From Duganella rivi (lineage in GTDB: Bacteria; Pseudomonadota; Gammaproteobacteria; Burkholderiales; Burkholderiaceae_D): 64,000 bases of DNA. The notes beneath the pieces were generated by a model, which saw only the letters and a program-made list of their open reading frames with translations, made no database searches and had not been told where the DNA came from. The first letter of the stretch is position 1; each line of letters begins with the position of its first letter. This document shows, one piece after another, positions 41,690 to 50,489 of the stretch. A program made the translations under genes and the position numbers. Location: NCBI RefSeq assembly GCF_009857435.1, contig NZ_WWCK01000002.1, forward strand, positions 846,364-910,363, written 5' to 3'.

Positions 41690-42241
41690 TTACACTTTAA
41701 GCTGCTTGTGCATGAACGTGGTGCCGCAGTAGGCGCCATCCGGCATCAGGGCGTAATTTGGCACGGTGCCCGCGATCTGCCAGCCGGCGCGTTGATACAG
41801 GCGCTCCGCATCGCCGCCAGTGACGGTGTCCAGTACCAGCACGGTCTTGCCTTCTTCGCGCGCGGCGTGGTCGACCGCCGCCATCAGCTCGGCGGCGACG
41901 CCACGGCGGCGGGCGTCGCGGTGCACCAGCATCTTGGCGATGTCGGCGCGGTGCGGCTGGTTGTCCGGCAGAGCAGTGATCAGTTGAACGGTGCCGATGA
42001 TGCGGCCTTCGCTGGTTTCCGCTACCAGCAACACGCGTTCATGGCGCGCTGCGCCTTCCAGCACGCCGCGCCAGAAGGCTTGTGCCTTGGCGCGCGGCAG
42101 GGGCAGCATGAAGCTGACCGACGCGCCGCCTTCCACGCAATCGATTAAGACATCGGACAGCGCTTCGGCCAGTGGCGCTGCGTGTTCGCGCGCTTCGCCG
42201 GCGCTGATGCGGCGCACTGAAACGGCAGCGGATGTGCTCAT
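41690..42241 (-). CDS. GNAT-family N-acetyltransferase
   Basis: 183 residues. The GNAT acetyl-CoA loop is in DIAKMLVHRDARRRGVAAEL (R-x-x-G-x-A/G), preceded by the strand VLLVAETSEGRIIGTVQLIT and followed by VLVLDTVTGGDAERLYQRAG and W. The acceptor is unknown. Its start overlaps the stop of the XRE-cupin regulator by 4 nt, so the two are co-expressed and the regulator may control it. Confidence 0.9.
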   Translation of the reverse strand: MSTSAAVSVRRISAGEAREHAAPLAEALSDVLIDCVEGGASVSFMLPLPRAKAQAFWRGVLEGAARHERVLLVAETSEGRIIGTVQLITALPDNQPHRADIAKMLVHRDARRRGVAAELMAAVDHAAREEGKTVLVLDTVTGGDAERLYQRAGWQIAGTVPNYALMPDGAYCGTTFMHKQLKV

Positions 42242-42828
42242 GTGCTTCTCCTGCTGGTAGCTTGGATGTGGGTGGTCAGCGCAACCAAATAGCGTGCCTG
42301 ATTGCGGGTGGGATTGTGGTAGACGATGTGACGATCGAGCCGCATGGCCAGCGTGTCGCCGGCCTCCAGCCGCCAGTGCTGCTCGCCGACGCTGATCTTC
42401 ATCGCGCCTTCAATCATCCATACTTGCTGATGGATGTCGGCGTTGTGCGGCACGCTGTCGTAGGCGACGCGCTGGCCTGCGGGGAAGACCACGTCCACCA
42501 ATTGCAGCGGCGACGGTGCGGCGGGCGACAGGCTGCGGCGCATGTAGCCGGAGCCGGGATCCGTCCATACCGGTTGATCGGCCACGCGCGCCACCGGTGA
42601 CGGGGCGTCTTCCGGCGTGCCTTTGTCTTCGAATAATGCGGCCAGGGCCACGCCGAGCGCGCTGGCGAGTTTGTCGAGAACCGCGGCAGTGGGACTGCTC
42701 TCGCCGCGTTCAATCAGCGAAATATTGGAGCGGCTGACGCCGCTGCGCGCGGCCAAGGCGTCGAGCGACAAGCCTTGGTTGTCGCGCAGTTCCCGCACGC
42801 GGCGGGCGATAAGAAGATTGATGTCCAT
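42238..42828 (-). CDS. XRE-family regulator with C-terminal cupin sensor domain
   Basis: 196 residues. The helix-turn-helix is LIARRVRELRDNQGLSLDAL with AARSGVSRSNISLIERGES. The C-terminal cupin shows HNADIHQQVWMIEGAMKISV and WRLEAGDTLAMRLDRHIVYH. Such proteins repress or activate a linked enzyme in response to a small ligand. It is the first gene of a three-gene minus-strand unit (regulator, acetyltransferase, HD protein). Confidence 0.92.
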   Translation of the reverse strand: MDINLLIARRVRELRDNQGLSLDALAARSGVSRSNISLIERGESSPTAAVLDKLASALGVALAALFEDKGTPEDAPSPVARVADQPVWTDPGSGYMRRSLSPAAPSPLQLVDVVFPAGQRVAYDSVPHNADIHQQVWMIEGAMKISVGEQHWRLEAGDTLAMRLDRHIVYHNPTRNQARYLVALTTHIQATSRRST

Positions 42829-42870
42829 GGATTTCCATTTTACAGGAAATCCATGTCCAGTAAACTAGAA

Positions 42871-43104
42871 TCAGCGTTTGCCGTCGGCCTTGTCGCCGCG
42901 TGCCCCGGCGGTGCGGTCGCGGTGAGTCACTGCTTTGGCGGTGGCGGCAGCGCTCTGTTGATTGGATGGCGTATCGTTGGCCCGGTCGCCGCTGGCGTGG
43001 TTGCCGCTTTGGGACATCCCTTCCGTATTGGGATCGTAGCCTTCGGATGGCATATTGGCGCCGGGTTTGAAGCCTTTTTCGCTGGGTTTATTGGGTTGGC
43101 TCAT
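42871..43104 (-). CDS. Small disordered hydrophilic protein
   Basis: 77 residues from ATG 43104, with AAGGAG upstream; an extension to 43227 is disfavoured. Composition is rich in Lys, Gly, Asn, Ser, Asp and Ala (KPSEKGFKPGANMPSEGYDP, SQSGNHASGDRANDTPSNQQ) with no hydrophobic core, as in stress-related or unknown disordered proteins. Divergent from the flavodoxin-like gene. Function not recognised. Confidence 0.65.
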   Translation of the reverse strand: MSQPNKPSEKGFKPGANMPSEGYDPNTEGMSQSGNHASGDRANDTPSNQQSAAATAKAVTHRDRTAGARGDKADGKR

Positions 43105-43251
43105 GATGTCTCTCCTTGTAGAAAACTGCATCCTAGGCCGCCTCGTCGGAAGCGTGGATAGGAGTACACGCCGTGGCCTTGTAGGAGAGTGTGTCAGCGC
43201 ACGGAGCGGGGCTGGACGGTATGCCAAGCTGTAAGCTCAACGGAGACCATG

Positions 43252-44322
43252 ATGACCGAGATCAGAAGAGGGCAGGCGCCCACGCCATTGAACCGCGAGG
43301 AGTTCGCGCTGCAGTTCATGCGCTCATTCGCCGATCCCGCGTTTGGCGCGGTAAAGGAGGCGCTGACACAGGTCGAGCAGGTCGCGTGGCAGAATTATGA
43401 CGCAGGCCGCAAGGCGCCAGTAACGCAGAAGGCGGGCCCGCAGTTTGCCGATCCTGATTACGACTTGTCGGTGGAATGGAAGGCGACCCGCGACCGCCTG
43501 CTGGCGGCCGAACAGCGCCAGAAGGATCCGCAAACGCGCTCGCGGGTGCTGCTGATTAACGGCGCGGCGCGCAACGACGGCACCTGTCCCGGTGAGATCT
43601 CCAAGACTTACCGCATGAGTTTATGGGCGCAGCAGGTCTTGGCCAGCCTGGATATCGAAACCGATATGCTTGATCTCAGCCTGCTAGCTTCCAGCTATGA
43701 CTTGCACATCCATCCCTGCAAAGGCTGCGTGTCCACCGCCATGCCCTTGTGCCACGGGCCGTGCAGCTGTTACCCGAATCACGGCGAGCGCCAGACCAAT
43801 GACTGGATGGCGGAGATTAACGAGAAATGGGTGGCGGCCCACGGCATCATCATTTTGACGCCGACGTACTGGTATCAAGCGCCGTCCGTGCTAAAGCTGA
43901 TGATCGACCGGCTGGTCTGTGCGGACGGCGGCAATCCCGATCCCACCAGCACCCATGGCAAAAAGGCGGCAGAGGCCAAGGCGCTGGAACTGAAAGGCTG
44001 GGACTATCCCAAGCACCTGGCGGGACGCGCTTATGGATTGGTGGTGCATGGCGATGTCGCCGGCATCGAGAGCCTGCGCCGCAATCTGGCCGATTGGCTG
44101 AACTGGATGGGTTTAATCGATGCCGGCCAGCAGTCGGCATTGGATCGCTATGTCGGCTACTACCAGAGCTACGCCGAAAGTCACGAAGCGCTAGATCTTG
44201 ACGAGAAGTTCCAGCAGGAGGTGTGCAACGTGGCGCGCGCGGTGGCTGCCGCCGTCGGCCAGTTGCGCAGCGGCGCGCTGCGCAAGCCGGACGCCGCGCT
44301 TACTCCGGCGCGGAGGAAGTGA
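43252..44322 (+). CDS. Flavodoxin-like NAD(P)H-dependent oxidoreductase with Cys-rich insert
   Basis: 356 residues from the second of two ATGs (43249/43252); GGAG at 43242-43245 fits 43252. A ~95-residue lead precedes a flavodoxin fold: VLLINGAARNDGTCPGEISK (FMN loop), ILTPTYWYQAPSVLKLMIDR and YGLVVHGDVAGIESLRRNLA. Between strands sits HPCKGCVSTAMPLCHGPCSC, with five Cys that could hold a metal or disulfide. Electron donor and target are unknown. It overlaps the convergent MFS gene by 23 bp. Confidence 0.85.
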   Translation: MTEIRRGQAPTPLNREEFALQFMRSFADPAFGAVKEALTQVEQVAWQNYDAGRKAPVTQKAGPQFADPDYDLSVEWKATRDRLLAAEQRQKDPQTRSRVLLINGAARNDGTCPGEISKTYRMSLWAQQVLASLDIETDMLDLSLLASSYDLHIHPCKGCVSTAMPLCHGPCSCYPNHGERQTNDWMAEINEKWVAAHGIIILTPTYWYQAPSVLKLMIDRLVCADGGNPDPTSTHGKKAAEAKALELKGWDYPKHLAGRAYGLVVHGDVAGIESLRRNLADWLNWMGLIDAGQQSALDRYVGYYQSYAESHEALDLDEKFQQEVCNVARAVAAAVGQLRSGALRKPDAALTPARRK

Positions 44323-45685
44323 CGGCCAGTCGCGCGAAGCTGGCGATGCTGGCGACGCCGGCAAATACCGCCGCCAGCACCAGCGCATACGCGGTGCCGC
44401 GCGTGGACGACAGTGTGAAGCAATAGGCTACCAGCGCCGCACCGGTGGCTTGTCCGATCAGGCGCGCTGTGGCGACGATGCCGCTGGCGCCGCCCGCGCG
44501 GTTCGGCGGCGCGCTGCCCATAATGGCCTTGAGATTCGGCGCCTGGAAGAAGCCGAAGCCGATGCCGCACCACGCCATGCGCCACGCGATGTCGAACGCC
44601 GACGGCTGCGCCGGCAGCATCAGCATCGCCACCAGGCCGGATGACAACAAGGCGAGGCCGATGCCGCCAAGCGCGCCCGGTGCATAGCGGTCGCTCAGGC
44701 GGCCCGCTATCGGCGCCATCACCGCCACCAGCACGGCCCATGGCGTCATCAGGAAGCCGGTTTCAATCGGCGAGCGGCCTAGCGTATGCTCGAAGTAGAA
44801 CGGCAGCGAGACGAAGGCCAGGCCCTGTGCAGCAAAGGTGCATGCCGCCGTCAGCGCGGACAGCGCAAATAGCGGGCGCTTGAACAAGTCCACCGGCAGC
44901 ATCGGCGCGGCGTGGCCGGACTGGCGGCGCAGCAGCAGTGCAAAGAAGATCGCCGTGGCGATCAGCTCCGGCAGCAGTTTATGCCAGCCTTCCTGATGCG
45001 CAGCGTCGCCAAAGGTGAGGATCAGCAGGCCGAAGGCGAACACGTTGAGCAGCGCAGTTGGCGCATCAATGGTATGAGTGGCGCGCGGCGAATGCGGCAA
45101 GGCGCGGCGCGCCAGCAGCACGGCGATCACGCCGAGCGGCACGTTGATGGCGAACAGCCAAGGCCAAGGCGCTACGGCCAATATCAGCGAGGCGGCGGTC
45201 GGGCCGACCGCAAACGCCACCGCCACCACCAGCGAATTCAAGCCGAAGCCTTGGCCGTGCAGCCGCGCCGGGAAGATGGTGCGCACCATGGCGGTGTTCA
45301 CACCCATCATGGCCGCGCCGCCGATGCCCTGGAATAGCCGCGCAATCACCAGCGACGGCAGCGACCATGCCAGCGCACAGGCCAGCGAGGCGGCGGTGAA
45401 GATGGCCAGGCCGAAGATGCACACGCGCCGGTAGCCGATGACTTCACCGAGTGCCGCAAACGGCAGCAGCGTTGCCACCATGGCCAACTGGTAGACGTTG
45501 ACGATCCAGACCGAGGCCGCAGGCGTGGTATTGAGTTGATCGGCAATTGCCGGCAGCGCCGTGTTGGCGATCGCCGTATCGAGCGACGCCATGCCGACGC
45601 CGATGGCAACCGACAGCATGGCAAGCCGCCGCGCATCGGGCGGCAGGCCGTCGCGCGCAGCCAGCGCGCTATCTGGAGTGTTCAT
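44300..45685 (-). CDS. MFS transporter, DHA2 (14-helix) family
   Basis: 461 residues. There are about fourteen hydrophobic helices. ANTALPAIADQLNTTPAASV then WIVNVYQLAMVATLLPFAAL are the EmrB/QacA-type start motifs; GEVIGYRRVCIFGLAIFTAA is the loop motif and RLFQGIGGAAMMGVNTAMVR is motif C-like. It is probably a proton-driven drug or metabolite exporter. Its end overlaps the convergent oxidoreductase gene. Confidence 0.9.
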   Translation of the reverse strand: MNTPDSALAARDGLPPDARRLAMLSVAIGVGMASLDTAIANTALPAIADQLNTTPAASVWIVNVYQLAMVATLLPFAALGEVIGYRRVCIFGLAIFTAASLACALAWSLPSLVIARLFQGIGGAAMMGVNTAMVRTIFPARLHGQGFGLNSLVVAVAFAVGPTAASLILAVAPWPWLFAINVPLGVIAVLLARRALPHSPRATHTIDAPTALLNVFAFGLLILTFGDAAHQEGWHKLLPELIATAIFFALLLRRQSGHAAPMLPVDLFKRPLFALSALTAACTFAAQGLAFVSLPFYFEHTLGRSPIETGFLMTPWAVLVAVMAPIAGRLSDRYAPGALGGIGLALLSSGLVAMLMLPAQPSAFDIAWRMAWCGIGFGFFQAPNLKAIMGSAPPNRAGGASGIVATARLIGQATGAALVAYCFTLSSTRGTAYALVLAAVFAGVASIASFARLAVTSSAPE

Positions 45686-45745
45686 GTGAGATCCGATGCA
45701 AGATGGAGCAAGTCCATTATTGTCGCGGAAAATGCGAAAGCTTGC

Positions 45746-48565
45746 TTAGGCCGTCGCCGCGCTGCGCAAATCGGCACAAGCCTTGTCAAGGGCTGCTTCC
45801 ACGCCTGGTAGCATGTCGATAACTTCCTGCAGGTCGCCAGCCGTGGCGGCGGTTTCCATCGCATGGCACAGTGAATGCAGGTGGGTGGAGTTCAAGTAGC
45901 CCGCGCTGCCTTTCAAGGCATGGATGGCTGCCGCTGCGGCGCTGCTGTTACCGGCGACGACGGCCGCGCGCGCGGTCTCCAGGCGGCGCGGCGCTTCATC
46001 GAGGAAGGCCTGCGTGATGCGCTGCATATGTTTGTGCGACAGGCCGGCCAGCGGCATGATGTGCACTGTGTCCGGCGCTGCCGGCACTACGCCGAATTGC
46101 TGATCCAGCGCTTCAAGACGTTCGGCCGCCATGCGCGTGGCGTCGGTTGGGCGCAGCCGGCGGCCGCGGCTCAGGTGCTGGGCGATGACTTTTTCTATTT
46201 GATCGTACAACAGGCGCTCGTCCACCGGCTTGCTGAGGAAGCCGTCCATGCCGCCGGCCAGGTAGCGCGCCCGGTCATGGTCGCTGGCGTTGGCGGTCAG
46301 CGCGATGATGGGTATGCTCGGGTCGAGCACACGGTAATCTTCGCTGCCGCCTGCGCGGATCAGGTGCGCTGCCTGCTCGCCGTCCATCATTGGCATGCGG
46401 CCATCCATCAGCACCAGGTCATACGCTGCGGTGCTCAGCGCGTGCAGCGCTTGCAGGCCGTTTTCGACGATGCGGATGTCGTGGCCCATGCCTTCCAGCA
46501 GCGTGCTGACGATGATCTGGTTGGTGCGCACGTCCTCCGCGCACAGCACGCGCAAGCGATAGGCGTGATGTTCCTTGCGCGGCGAGGTCTCGGGGCTGAT
46601 GGCCGGCGCCGTGCCCAGGTGCAGCGGCAGCGTGAAGCTGAAGGTGGAGCCGGCGCCGACGCGGCTCTCGGCCTTAATCGAGCCGCCCATCAGTTCCACC
46701 AGTTCCTTGCAGATGGCGAGACCGAGGCCGGTGCCGCCGTAGCGGCGTGTGGTCGAGTGGTCGGCCTGCTCGAATTTTTGGAACAGGCGCGGCAAGGTCT
46801 CGGCCGGGATACCGGGGCCGGTGTCGCTGATGTCGAAACTGACGCTGGTGCGGCCGTCGGCGGTTTGCAGCGCCGACGCGTCGAGCCGCACTTCGCCACG
46901 GTCGGTGAACTTGATGGCGTTGCCGAGCAGATTAAGCAGGATTTGCCGCAGGCGCGTTGGGTCGCCGCGCACATAGCGCGGCAGATCCAGCGCCAGGTCG
47001 CAGCGCAGCAGCAGGCTCTTGGCGTCGGCTTGCTGTTGCAGGATGCCGATGGCGTCGTCGATCAGCGCAATCAGGTCGAAGTCCACGGTTTCTATCGACA
47101 AGCGCCCGGCGTCGATCTTGGAAAAATCGAGTATGTCGTTCAGGATGGCTAGCAGCGATTCGCTGTTTTGCAGGCCTATGCGCAGATATTCCTCGGTGCG
47201 GCCGCGTACCGACTGGTCGCGCATCGCAAACTTGATCATGCCGATTACGCCGGCCAGCGGCGTGCGGATGTCGTGGCTCATGGCGGACAGGAAGTCGATG
47301 CGGTGGCGGCTGACGATTTCCGCGTGCTCCTTCGCTTGCGTCAATTCCGCCGTGCGTTCTTCCACGCGCTGCTCCAGCGTGTTGCGCAGCAGGCGAATCT
47401 GGTCGGCCAGCGCGAACGCCAGCAGCACGCCGTCCAGCGTGCCGCCCAATAAGGTGAACAGCTGCGCGTTGGTCACCACCGCCGGAATCAAGCCTACGTT
47501 GGCCGGCAAGATAAATAGGCCCGGCACCATCAGCGCCACGAAGCCCAGCACGAAGAAGCGCGCCGGGTAGTAGCCGCGCCGCCAGACCACGATGCCGCTG
47601 GTAAGCGCCATGACCATCCAGACCGTGATCACAATGGTAGCGATGGTGTGCGCGTAGCTCAGGGCGAGGAAGCAGCTCGGCAGCGTGACCAGCGGCAGCA
47701 CGATGTTGATGCGGCTGAGCGCATACAGGCGCGGCGCGTTTTCCTTCAGGCGCAGGAAAGTGGTGTAGAACAGCGTACTCAGTACCGGCAGCAGGAAGAA
47801 GGGCACGTAGTGCCAGTGCAGGTTATGCCAGCCGAATAAATCGGCCGACAAGTGGAAGGTCATGCCCCAGGCAACCGCGTAGCACAGCACGTACAGCGAG
47901 TAGTACAGCGAGGAGCGGTCGCGCGTGATGGAGTAGATGAAGAAGTTGAACACCGTGAGCGCCAGCAGCGCGCCGATCGACCCGATAATCAGCACGTTCT
48001 CTTTCGCCACCAGTTGCTGGTAGGCGGGACGCGGCAGCACCGAAAACACCGGCGTGCGCGCGTAGTAGGGGCTGGAGAAGCGGATCAATACCTGGTAGCG
48101 CTGGCCCGGTTGCAGGTCGATGTCTTTACCGTAGTGCAGGAGGTAGGAGTGCGGCTGGCGATAGCCGGTCAGCATTTGGCGGATGCTGCCGTCCTCGCCG
48201 TAGATTTGAATATCGACCATGTCGATCAGGGTGTCATTCGGATCGATCACCCAATGCGGCTGGCGGCTGTCGTTGCGCAGTTCCGCGTACAGCCAATAGC
48301 TGCCGCCCAGAAGATTCACTTTGTCGGCGGGCTTGAGGCGTGCCAGCATGGAGGGCAGGCCGGAGGCATCGACTGGGTAAGGCTCGCCGCCGTCCGCGTA
48401 CAGTCGGCCGGCTTTTGCCAGGTCGACGCTGGCGTCGGACAGGTTGACGGTTTGCGCGCGCGCCGTGCCGAATGACGCACACAGTGTGCAGACAGCCAGC
48501 AGCAGGAGCAGAGCATAGCGATGCAGGTGCGCGGTGAGGCTGTAGATCATGCTCGCTGTGCTCAT
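45746..48565 (-). CDS. 7TMR-DISM hybrid sensor histidine kinase with REC and Hpt domains
   Basis: 939 residues. Signal peptide (ALLLLLAVCTLCASFGTARA); periplasmic DISMED2 domain (~40-180); seven helices (~190-390); coiled region ending AELTQAKEHAEIVSRHR; HisKA with His in LSAMSHDIRTPLAGVIGMIK (~430); HATPase with N box LLNLLGNAIKFTDRGEV and G box [14 protein letters not shown]; receiver (~672-795) with Asp in LVLMDGRMPMMDGEQ; Hpt with His in AIHALKGSAGYLNS (~882). It is a complete phosphorelay in one protein. DISMED2 often binds carbohydrates. No cognate regulator adjoins. Confidence 0.95.
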   Translation of the reverse strand: MSTASMIYSLTAHLHRYALLLLLAVCTLCASFGTARAQTVNLSDASVDLAKAGRLYADGGEPYPVDASGLPSMLARLKPADKVNLLGGSYWLYAELRNDSRQPHWVIDPNDTLIDMVDIQIYGEDGSIRQMLTGYRQPHSYLLHYGKDIDLQPGQRYQVLIRFSSPYYARTPVFSVLPRPAYQQLVAKENVLIIGSIGALLALTVFNFFIYSITRDRSSLYYSLYVLCYAVAWGMTFHLSADLFGWHNLHWHYVPFFLLPVLSTLFYTTFLRLKENAPRLYALSRINIVLPLVTLPSCFLALSYAHTIATIVITVWMVMALTSGIVVWRRGYYPARFFVLGFVALMVPGLFILPANVGLIPAVVTNAQLFTLLGGTLDGVLLAFALADQIRLLRNTLEQRVEERTAELTQAKEHAEIVSRHRIDFLSAMSHDIRTPLAGVIGMIKFAMRDQSVRGRTEEYLRIGLQNSESLLAILNDILDFSKIDAGRLSIETVDFDLIALIDDAIGILQQQADAKSLLLRCDLALDLPRYVRGDPTRLRQILLNLLGNAIKFTDRGEVRLDASALQTADGRTSVSFDISDTGPGIPAETLPRLFQKFEQADHSTTRRYGGTGLGLAICKELVELMGGSIKAESRVGAGSTFSFTLPLHLGTAPAISPETSPRKEHHAYRLRVLCAEDVRTNQIIVSTLLEGMGHDIRIVENGLQALHALSTAAYDLVLMDGRMPMMDGEQAAHLIRAGGSEDYRVLDPSIPIIALTANASDHDRARYLAGGMDGFLSKPVDERLLYDQIEKVIAQHLSRGRRLRPTDATRMAAERLEALDQQFGVVPAAPDTVHIMPLAGLSHKHMQRITQAFLDEAPRRLETARAAVVAGNSSAAAAAIHALKGSAGYLNSTHLHSLCHAMETAATAGDLQEVIDMLPGVEAALDKACADLRSAATA

Positions 48566-48667
48566 TCGTATTCCGTGCGGCGGCTATTTATCAATGATGT
48601 TAAAAGCCATTTTAAACGAGAATTAACGATTTGGTATGATGAGGTTTTTGCGTCCAAGGAAACCATC

Positions 48668-49297
48668 TTGTTAATTTCGCCAGAACAGTTCATAGGATTT
48701 CTCAGCGCCGCGCTGCTGATTACGATCTCGCCCGGCCCGGACAACCTGATGGTGCTGAGCGTGGGCATGTCGCGCGGCCGCAAGCAGGGCATGATGTTCG
48801 GCCTGGGTTGCGCGTTGGGCTGCTTGAGCCACACCATCCTGGCCACGCTGGGCGTGGGTGCATTGATTAAAGCTTCGCCCATGGCGTTCAGCGCCTTGAA
48901 GGTACTGGGCGGCGCATATTTGATCTGGCTCGGCTTTGGCGCCTTGCGCAGCCGCGGCGGTGCGCGTGTTGAGGGCGCGGGCTTGCCTGATGAAAGTCTG
49001 ACCAGGCTATTCACCAAGGGGCTTTTTGCCAATGCAATCAACCCGAAGGTGGTGCTGTTCTTCCTGTCTTTCCTGCCGCAGTTTGTAGTGGCCGAGCGCG
49101 GCGACGCCGGCTGGCAAACGGCGCAACTGGGCTTGCTGTTCACGATGCAGGCGGTTGTGCTGTTTGGTTTGCTCGGCTACTTCTCGGGCGCGGTCGGGGC
49201 GTGGATTAACCGCACGCCGAGCGCCGGCAAGTGGATGGATCGTGTGGCCGGTGCGATTTTCGTTGGCCTTGGCCTGCGCCTGATCGTCGCGCGTTAA
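48668..49297 (+). CDS. LysE-family exporter, TTG start
   Basis: 209 residues. TTG at 48668 is chosen because AAGGA lies 7 bp upstream and the family start (ISPEQFIGFLSAALLITISP) follows at once; a longer frame to 48521 runs through the kinase start region. There are six helices. SPGPDNLMVLSVGMSRGRKQ is the LysE/RhtB signature, and FAKGL-like KGLFANAINPKVVLFFLSFL is also present. It exports an amino acid or related compound; which is unknown. A terminator follows. Confidence 0.9.
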   Translation: MLISPEQFIGFLSAALLITISPGPDNLMVLSVGMSRGRKQGMMFGLGCALGCLSHTILATLGVGALIKASPMAFSALKVLGGAYLIWLGFGALRSRGGARVEGAGLPDESLTRLFTKGLFANAINPKVVLFFLSFLPQFVVAERGDAGWQTAQLGLLFTMQAVVLFGLLGYFSGAVGAWINRTPSAGKWMDRVAGAIFVGLGLRLIVAR

Positions 49298-49384
49298 AAA
49301 AAAGATTGTTCTGTCATCAGGGCGTCATGCGGGACTGAGATACTGTCTTTGCTCTTTCAAGTCTCTCCCGATTTGAAACCTTGT

Positions 49385-49420
49385 GCCCGCAGCGCTTACC
49401 AAGTGCTGCGGGCTTTTTTT
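49385..49420 (+). terminator. Rho-independent terminator after the LysE-family gene
   Basis: GCCCGCAGC (49385-49393) pairs with GCTGCGGGC (49405-49413), with further CTT/AAG pairing inside, followed by seven Ts. Confidence 0.88.
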
Positions 49421-49430
49421 GGCTTTATTT

Positions 49431-50123
49431 TTATTTGGTGCGCAAGTCGAAGCGCAGTTCCATCTGGTCTTGCACGGACATGGCGCCGGCCATGACGGAG
49501 AAGGGCGTGAGCCCGAAATCGGTTTGCTTCAAGTTGACCGTGCCTTTGACGGTGATGACGCCGTTCTCTTCGCGCAGTTCGACCGGAATCGCAAGCGTGC
49601 GCGTGACGCCGTGCAGGGTGATCGAGACTTGCAGCGGCTGGCCGTCGGCCACGCGCTCGGCGTGCACGTTCACGATGGGATAGCGCTCTGCGTCCAGTAC
49701 CTTGGTCAACATATTGTGGCGTGTGCCTTCGATGGCGTCTGCCGACGGCTGTTTTTCGAGACCGGCGATTTGGCGCAGGTCTGCTTCATCGATTTTCATC
49801 TCATCGAGACGGAACGTGAAATCGGCGCGGTTTTGCGATGGCGAAACGCTGCCGGTGACCGTATGGCTAGCCACCACATGATCATGCCCGAGGCGCGCCA
49901 GTACGCCGCCGCGCCGCACCGTGGCGACGATCAGCGAGTTAGCGGTGTCGATGCGCAGCAGCGGGCCGGCGTTGTCTGCCTGCGGCGTTGGCACGGCCGG
50001 CGCTGCTGGTGGCGCAGGTGCCGCAGGGGCCGCAGGTGCTGTCACCGGTGCCGGCATTTGCGCGCACGCGCCCAGCAAATACAAGGCGCTCAGCGCTGTA
50101 ATGATAATTTTTTTATGCGTCAT
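49431..50123 (-). CDS. YceI-domain lipoprotein
   Basis: 230 residues. The signal ends in a lipobox (ALYLLGAC), then a ~30-residue Pro/Ala linker (APAPPAAPAVP), then a YceI fold: LRIDTANSLIVATVRRGGVL, LARLGHDHVVASHTVTGSV, GTRHNMLTKVLDAERYPIVN and ISITLHGVTR-type strand VSITLHGVTRTLAIPVELRE. Linker plus lipid anchor suggests tethering to the outer membrane. It is distinct from the soluble YceI at 30689. Confidence 0.9.
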   Translation of the reverse strand: MTHKKIIITALSALYLLGACAQMPAPVTAPAAPAAPAPPAAPAVPTPQADNAGPLLRIDTANSLIVATVRRGGVLARLGHDHVVASHTVTGSVSPSQNRADFTFRLDEMKIDEADLRQIAGLEKQPSADAIEGTRHNMLTKVLDAERYPIVNVHAERVADGQPLQVSITLHGVTRTLAIPVELREENGVITVKGTVNLKQTDFGLTPFSVMAGAMSVQDQMELRFDLRTK

Positions 50124-50448
50124 TTGGCCGTCATATTATCCAATTATTATCGCTTGCGCTGGTGACAGCGTGTTCCAGTTGGCCCCGCGCCCAAGACGGT
50201 ACGGGATCCCACGGAGCATGGCTCAGCAGGCTGGCCGGTGGCCTGAAACACCGGCACCATCCCTCTGTTTAAGCTTCCTTAATGAAGTCCTAAGCCTGTA
50301 CTTGCCAATCGATGGCAAAGTAGCACCCATAGCGCAAGGCTAAGCCCAGCGCCCGGTTGCCGGACCGTTCAAGCCCGGCACAAATTCCGTTCCGCTGACA
50401 CCATAGTCAACGAACAACCAAACATCCCCACGCTCTCGAGCGTTTTGC
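50124..50448. other. Gene-poor stretch, possible small-RNA body
   Basis: No convincing coding frame is seen in the 366 bp 50124-50489. The first bases include the YceI lipoprotein promoter on the minus strand. The right end carries a plus-strand terminator that matches no plus-strand gene. Confidence 0.5.
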
Positions 50449-50485
50449 AACCAGCACCATCTCGCGATGATGCTGGTTTTTTTTT
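50449..50485 (+). terminator. Orphan plus-strand Rho-independent terminator
   Basis: AACCAGCA (50449-50456) pairs with TGCTGGTT (50471-50478), with an inner CAT/ATG pair, followed by an uninterrupted T run to 50485 (nine Ts including the last two of the stem). It points into the convergent aminopeptidase gene end at 50490. No plus-strand gene lies between the previous terminator (49420) and here, so it may end a small RNA or block read-through. Confidence 0.7.
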
Positions 50486-50489
50486 GCCC

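Noticed and set aside
50124..50489. Cobalamin or other riboswitch
   Set aside because: GGTGCC/CCGGTG-like strings are present but the conserved core boxes of known riboswitch classes were not found, and the downstream genes are not typical targets.
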